This document shows, piece by piece, positions 13,358 to 13,433 of a DNA stretch of 13,433 nt. Source of the DNA: DASPTR01 sp964475545 (GTDB lineage Archaea > Thermoproteota > Bathyarchaeia > Bathyarchaeales > Bathycorpusculaceae); contig CAYYXF010000031.1 in the NCBI GenBank assembly GCA_964475545.1, forward strand, positions 1-13,433. The letters are read 5' to 3'. Position 1 is the stretch's first letter, and each line of letters begins with the position of its first letter. A model generated the notes under the pieces. That model was not told where the DNA came from. It saw only the letters and a list, made by a program, of their open reading frames with translations, and searched no databases. A program made the translations under genes and the position numbers.

Positions 13358-13433
13358 ATCATTAATTCAGTCAGAAAAAACAAGAGAAAAAGTGAAGCGC
13401 ACGTAGCGTCGATCTGATTCTTTCTCTCGAAAA

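Noticed and set aside
1..13433. CRISPR arrays, insertion sequences, toxin-antitoxin or phage genes
   Set aside because: No regularly spaced repeats, transposase motifs, terminal inverted repeats or phage-type proteins were seen.

Overview
The window is from an archaeon, most plausibly a TACK-lineage one (Bathyarchaeia-like; the lineage is inference). The evidence is a gene for translation factor aIF1A, an archaeal Nre DNA-repair protein with a C-terminal PCNA-binding-like motif, an RPA-like OB-fold protein, a tRNA gene with encoded CCA, an archaeal-type long RmlA, TATA-like boxes about 25 bases before likely transcript starts, and heavy use of TTG and GTG starts. An AOR-family tungsten/molybdenum enzyme with a four-cluster ferredoxin partner points to anaerobic life.

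Layout, left to right. (1) 1-2309, minus: a ferredoxin and an AOR-family oxidoreductase in a two-gene operon; the AOR runs off the left edge. (2) 2528-3121, minus: a GNAT acetyltransferase, divergent from (3) 3290-4132, plus: a membrane-anchored SPFH/stomatin protein. (4) 4528-5082, plus: family I inorganic pyrophosphatase, convergent with (5) 5090-6451, minus: Nre repair protein. (6) 6575-6871, plus: an unknown 98-residue basic protein, divergent from Nre. (7) 6881-6958, minus: tRNA-Asp(GTC). (8) 7051-10622, minus: a nucleotide-sugar operon ordered rmlA, rmlC-like, extended SDR, rmlD. (9) 10709-11521, minus: two unknown small proteins, one with two membrane helices. (10) 11874-12239, plus: a YkgJ-type cysteine-cluster protein. 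(11) 12261-13357, minus: an OB-fold protein downstream of aIF1A, separated by a GC-rich, possibly structured leader.

How the genes work together. The ferredoxin should carry electrons to or from the AOR-type enzyme. The rml-like operon should turn glucose-1-phosphate into an NDP-deoxysugar for surface glycans or glycoprotein, but its SDR lacks the TDE signature of a 4,6-dehydratase, so the second step is not accounted for locally. The rest is housekeeping: pyrophosphate removal, DNA repair, translation initiation and single-strand binding.

The most striking thing is not a gene. Between about 3480 and 6700 the plus strand is strongly enriched in A and C whichever strand is coding. The pyrophosphatase has almost no codons ending in T or G, while the convergent Nre gene prefers codons ending in T or G. 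The pattern is patchy and stops abruptly inside the 98-residue gene at about 6700. It looks like strand-specific, mostly synonymous base change and is the best candidate here for something undescribed. Other points: an AOR with Asp in place of the first iron-sulphur Cys, a tRNA-Asp with C instead of U at position 55, and an OB-fold gene whose reading frame stays open and protein-like upstream of its only usable start codon. No CRISPR array, insertion sequence, rRNA or origin was seen.
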